NCBI GenBank assembly: GCA_021788565.1
Contig: JAJYKO010000042.1
Coordinates: 1 to 14,220 of the forward strand
Direction: 5' to 3'
Source: Chloroflexota bacterium
Lineage (GTDB): Bacteria > Chloroflexota > UBA6077
DNA length: 14,220 nt
The position numbers and the translations under genes were made by a program. Of this stretch, positions 12,519 through 14,220 are shown in pieces. The notes beneath the pieces were generated by a model that was given only the letters and a program-made list of their open reading frames with translations, made no database searches and was not told where the DNA came from. The number at the start of each line of letters is the position of its first letter. Position 1 is the first letter of the stretch.

Positions 12519-13327
12519 GCAACCTTGTCGACTACCACAACCACACGGCGCGCTGCGGTCACGCCGAGGGGGCCATGGAGCAGTACGTCGAGCGGGCCGT
12601 AGAGATCGGCCTGGTCGAGATCGGCTTCTCGGATCACATCTACCTGTACTTCCTGCCGCCCGAGAAGCGTGATCCGAGTCTGGCAATGCGGGAAGAGCAG
12701 CTGCCAGAGTACGTCGAAAGCGTTCTAGAGCTCAGGAAAAGGTACCGCTCGCGCATCCAGGTGCGCCTTGGGTTGGAGGCTGACTACTTCCCCGGCTACG
12801 AGGAGCAACTCGGCGATATCCTGAAGCCCTATCCCTGGGACTACGTCTACGGCTCGGTCCACTTTCTCGGCGACTGGGGGTTCGACGACCCCAGGCACGT
12901 CGATCGATACGATCGATGGGACATAGACGACCTGTATCGTCTTTACTTCGATCACGTCAAGGCCGCGGCGAGCTCGGGTCTCTTCGACGTGATGGGCCAC
13001 CTGGACCTCGTGAAGAAGTTCGGCCACCGGCCCAGGAGCAATGCGGATGATCTCTACCGTTCCGTCGCACAGGTATTGAAGGATGCGGGTGTGGCTGTGG
13101 AGGTGAGCACCGCGGGGCTGCGAAAGCCGGTTGGGGAGATCTATCCGGGGCCGCAGCTCCTGGCTGAGTGCGCTCGGCAAGGAGTGCCGGCTACCCTGGC
13201 GTCGGACTCCCACAAGCCCTCGGAGGTTGGCAAGGATCTGGACCGCGCCGTCACGGCTCTCCACGCCGCGGGCTACGACCAGATCGTCCGCTTCGACCGC
13301 CGTCAGAAGGTCCCCACGCCGCTCTAA
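12515..13327 (+). CDS. PHP-family phosphoesterase, histidinol-phosphatase-like (HisK/HisJ type)
   Basis: 270 residues, the size of monofunctional PHP histidinol phosphatases that hydrolyse L-histidinol phosphate in histidine synthesis. The expected metal ligands are present: His8 and His10 (DYHNHT), His16, His41 (FSDHIY), Glu88 (GLEADY), His116 (GSVHFL), His162 (MGHLDLVKKF), Asp231 and His233 (SDSHKP). SVHFLGDWGFDDP is a hallmark of the HisJ-like group. No other his gene is nearby, and a HAD phosphatase is its translationally coupled partner, so the true substrate could be another phosphorylated metabolite. The ATG overlaps the upstream stop by four bases; there is little Shine-Dalgarno, as expected for coupling. 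Confidence 0.9.
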   Translation: MSNLVDYHNHTARCGHAEGAMEQYVERAVEIGLVEIGFSDHIYLYFLPPEKRDPSLAMREEQLPEYVESVLELRKRYRSRIQVRLGLEADYFPGYEEQLGDILKPYPWDYVYGSVHFLGDWGFDDPRHVDRYDRWDIDDLYRLYFDHVKAAASSGLFDVMGHLDLVKKFGHRPRSNADDLYRSVAQVLKDAGVAVEVSTAGLRKPVGEIYPGPQLLAECARQGVPATLASDSHKPSEVGKDLDRAVTALHAAGYDQIVRFDRRQKVPTPL

Positions 13328-13399
13328 TATCCCGCCACGCGTTTGCTGACGTCCTGGAATGTGCGCTTCAGCGGGTGATCCCTGTAGGACCGTTGTAGA

Positions 13400-13417
13400 G
13401 GCGGTTCGCGAACCGCC
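13400..13417. repeat. Perfect 18-bp palindrome in the PHP-LysM gap
   Basis: GGCGGTTCGCGAACCGCC reads the same on both strands. It is preceded by TTGTAGA. From memory, similar GTAG(G/A)GGCGGTTCGCGAACCGCCC sequences recur between genes in several GC-rich phyla, so it may be a dispersed repeat. It lies 73 bases past the PHP stop without a T-tract. A smaller hairpin (CCTGG-TT-CCAGG) follows at 13425-13436. Nothing else is seen in 13328-13490. Confidence 0.7.
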
Positions 13418-13490
13418 CATACATCCTGGTTCCAGGCTCCAACGGATGGCGTGCGGCTGAAAATCGGTATTCATCGGCGTGCCGTTCGTG

Positions 13491-13496
13491 TATAAT
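13491..13496 (+). promoter_or_regulatory. Perfect -10 box upstream of the LysM gene
   Basis: TATAAT at 13491-13496, 47 bases before the LysM start. At 17 bp upstream the sequence is TATTCA, a poor -35, so the promoter may need an activator or rely on the -10. Confidence 0.5.
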
Positions 13497-13543
13497 GCGC
13501 CTTGTCTTGTCTTGCCGCCTTGTTTCCCCCATGGGAGGTCTCG

Positions 13544-13996
13544 ATGCGCTGGGATGGCCGTGTTCGCAAACGGTCGGGCACTTCCGGACGCCGCAACTCC
13601 CGACTGCCGTCCTCCTCGCGAATCTTTCTGGGTTCCGTGGCCATCATACTCATGGCGCTTGCATTCGTGCTGAGACCGGGGCAGCCCGCTCAAGACACCG
13701 GCACCACCGCTCCCGAGGCAAAGCCAACTTATGCCGCGGCTGCGGCCGTGGCCGCAGGCATCGCGCCGGTGGCGCCGGCCGCATCGGCGACGCCAGCTCC
13801 CACGGCTTCATCAGCTTCGTCAGCCTCATCGCAAGAGCGGGTCTACACAGTGCAGTCTGGAGACACCCTGTCGAGCATCGCCAAGCACTTCTACGGCGAC
13901 GCGTCGAAGTGGCAGAAGATCCTGGACGCCAACAAGGACGTGCTCAAGAGCGCGAACAGCCTCCAGCTAGGCCAGAAGCTGAAGATTCCACAATAG
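13544..13996 (+). CDS. Membrane-anchored LysM-domain protein
   Basis: 150 residues from ATG 13544, which has GGGAGG five bases upstream. The N-terminus (1-26) is very basic, followed by one hydrophobic segment (about 27-43, RIFLGSVAIILMALAFVL), then an Ala/Pro/Ser/Thr-rich linker (about 44-97), then one LysM domain (100-149: VYTVQSGDTLSSIAKHFYGD...LQLGQKLKIP). The charge pattern suggests an N-in signal anchor with the LysM domain outside, where it would bind peptidoglycan or another N-acetylglucosamine polymer. The KWQKILDANKDVLKSANSL middle is like the YgaU/XkdP LysM type. There is no catalytic domain and no lipobox. An in-frame upstream ATG (13502) would put 14 unlike residues before it and lacks a good ribosome site. 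Confidence 0.9.
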   Translation: MRWDGRVRKRSGTSGRRNSRLPSSSRIFLGSVAIILMALAFVLRPGQPAQDTGTTAPEAKPTYAAAAAVAAGIAPVAPAASATPAPTASSASSASSQERVYTVQSGDTLSSIAKHFYGDASKWQKILDANKDVLKSANSLQLGQKLKIPQ

Positions 13997-14220
13997 CTGT
14001 GGCGCTTCTAAAACCATGTACGTGATTTGTAGCCGCAGGCTTTAGCGTGCGCGTAGCCTCGGCGTTCGAGGCATGGTTCGTGGAGGAGCCGAATTGGAGT
14101 GACAGTTCGGGAGGGCGCGTGAGCGGGACGCTGCGCTCGCTCGCGTCCCGTGCCCGCTCGCCTCACGTCCCGGCGAGCCGCCAGTTGCCCCACCCGGGCG
14201 GCTCGGCAGGAGCCTCGCCC
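13997..14220. repeat. Noncoding, dyad-rich stretch at the right end
   Basis: No convincing gene. Several stems are visible: an imperfect one around CGCAGGC-TTTA-GCGTGCG (14034-14051), GCCTCG/CGAGGC (14056-14061, 14067-14072), GGGACGC/GCGTCCC near 14126-14150, and CGAGCCGCC/GGCGGCTCG (14174-14182, 14197-14205). The words TTGTAGCCGCAGGCTTTAGC and GGCTCGGCAGGAGCCTCGCC look, from memory, like dispersed intergenic repeats of GC-rich bacteria. A structured RNA running past the window edge cannot be excluded. The LysM gene has no clear terminator here. Confidence 0.5.

Noticed and set aside
12725..13693. Minus-strand frame of 322 codons opposite the PHP and LysM genes
   Set aside because: Antisense to both and crosses the palindromic gap.
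1..14220. CRISPR array, prophage or transposon
   Set aside because: No regularly spaced repeats with unique spacers, no phage or transposase genes; repeats are short, different from each other and intergenic.

Overview
This is a GC-rich bacterial chromosome segment (about 60 percent GC or a little more, judged by eye). Most of it is a de novo purine biosynthesis operon on the minus strand. In transcription order the genes are purQ, purL, purF, purM, purN, purH, the same order as the QLFMNH part of the Bacillus subtilis pur operon. PurL is the small type and PurF keeps the propeptide, cysteine nucleophile and four [4Fe-4S] cysteines of the Bacillus-type enzyme. The gene set, many GTG/TTG starts and abundant intergenic dyad repeats suggest a non-proteobacterial lineage such as Chloroflexota or a relative. 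No rRNA or marker gene is present, so that placement is a weak inference.

Layout from left to right. 1-402 (minus) is the 5' end of a type I restriction subunit gene, hsdR, cut by the window edge, with five 9-bp repeats in its leader. 536-564 is a likely terminator for the pur operon. 614-8636 (minus) is purH, purN, purM, purF, purL, purQ. 8712-9461 (minus) is a biotin-protein ligase without a DNA-binding domain, preceded by a leader of about 200 nt with a strong promoter, an almost perfect Shine-Dalgarno, a 22-codon ORF and two stable hairpins. 9727-11666 (minus) holds a TPR protein with a possible HIRAN-like domain, a 63-residue coiled-coil protein and a multi-pass membrane protein. At about 11,670-11,800 the direction switches, and the plus strand carries a HAD phosphatase overlapping a PHP-family histidinol-phosphatase-like gene (11805-13327), then a membrane-anchored LysM protein (13544-13996). 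The last 220 bases are noncoding and rich in dyads.

How the genes work together: PurQL (with a PurS subunit not found here), PurF, PurM, PurN and PurH cover PRPP to PRA, GAR to FGAR to FGAM to AIR, and AICAR to IMP. The PurD, PurE/K, PurC and PurB steps must be encoded elsewhere. The HAD and PHP genes overlap by 4 nt and are probably translated together.

The most unusual feature is that each junction inside the pur operon carries a different short repeat or dyad. Two of these appear to have become protein-coding: a repeat-derived tail of about 30 residues on PurQ, and a possible 61-residue N-terminal extension of PurM that includes a 76-bp cloverleaf-shaped element. I see no clear defence island, CRISPR array, transposase or recognisable new multi-gene system. 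The birA leader and the membrane/coiled-coil/TPR trio are the best candidates for undescribed biology.
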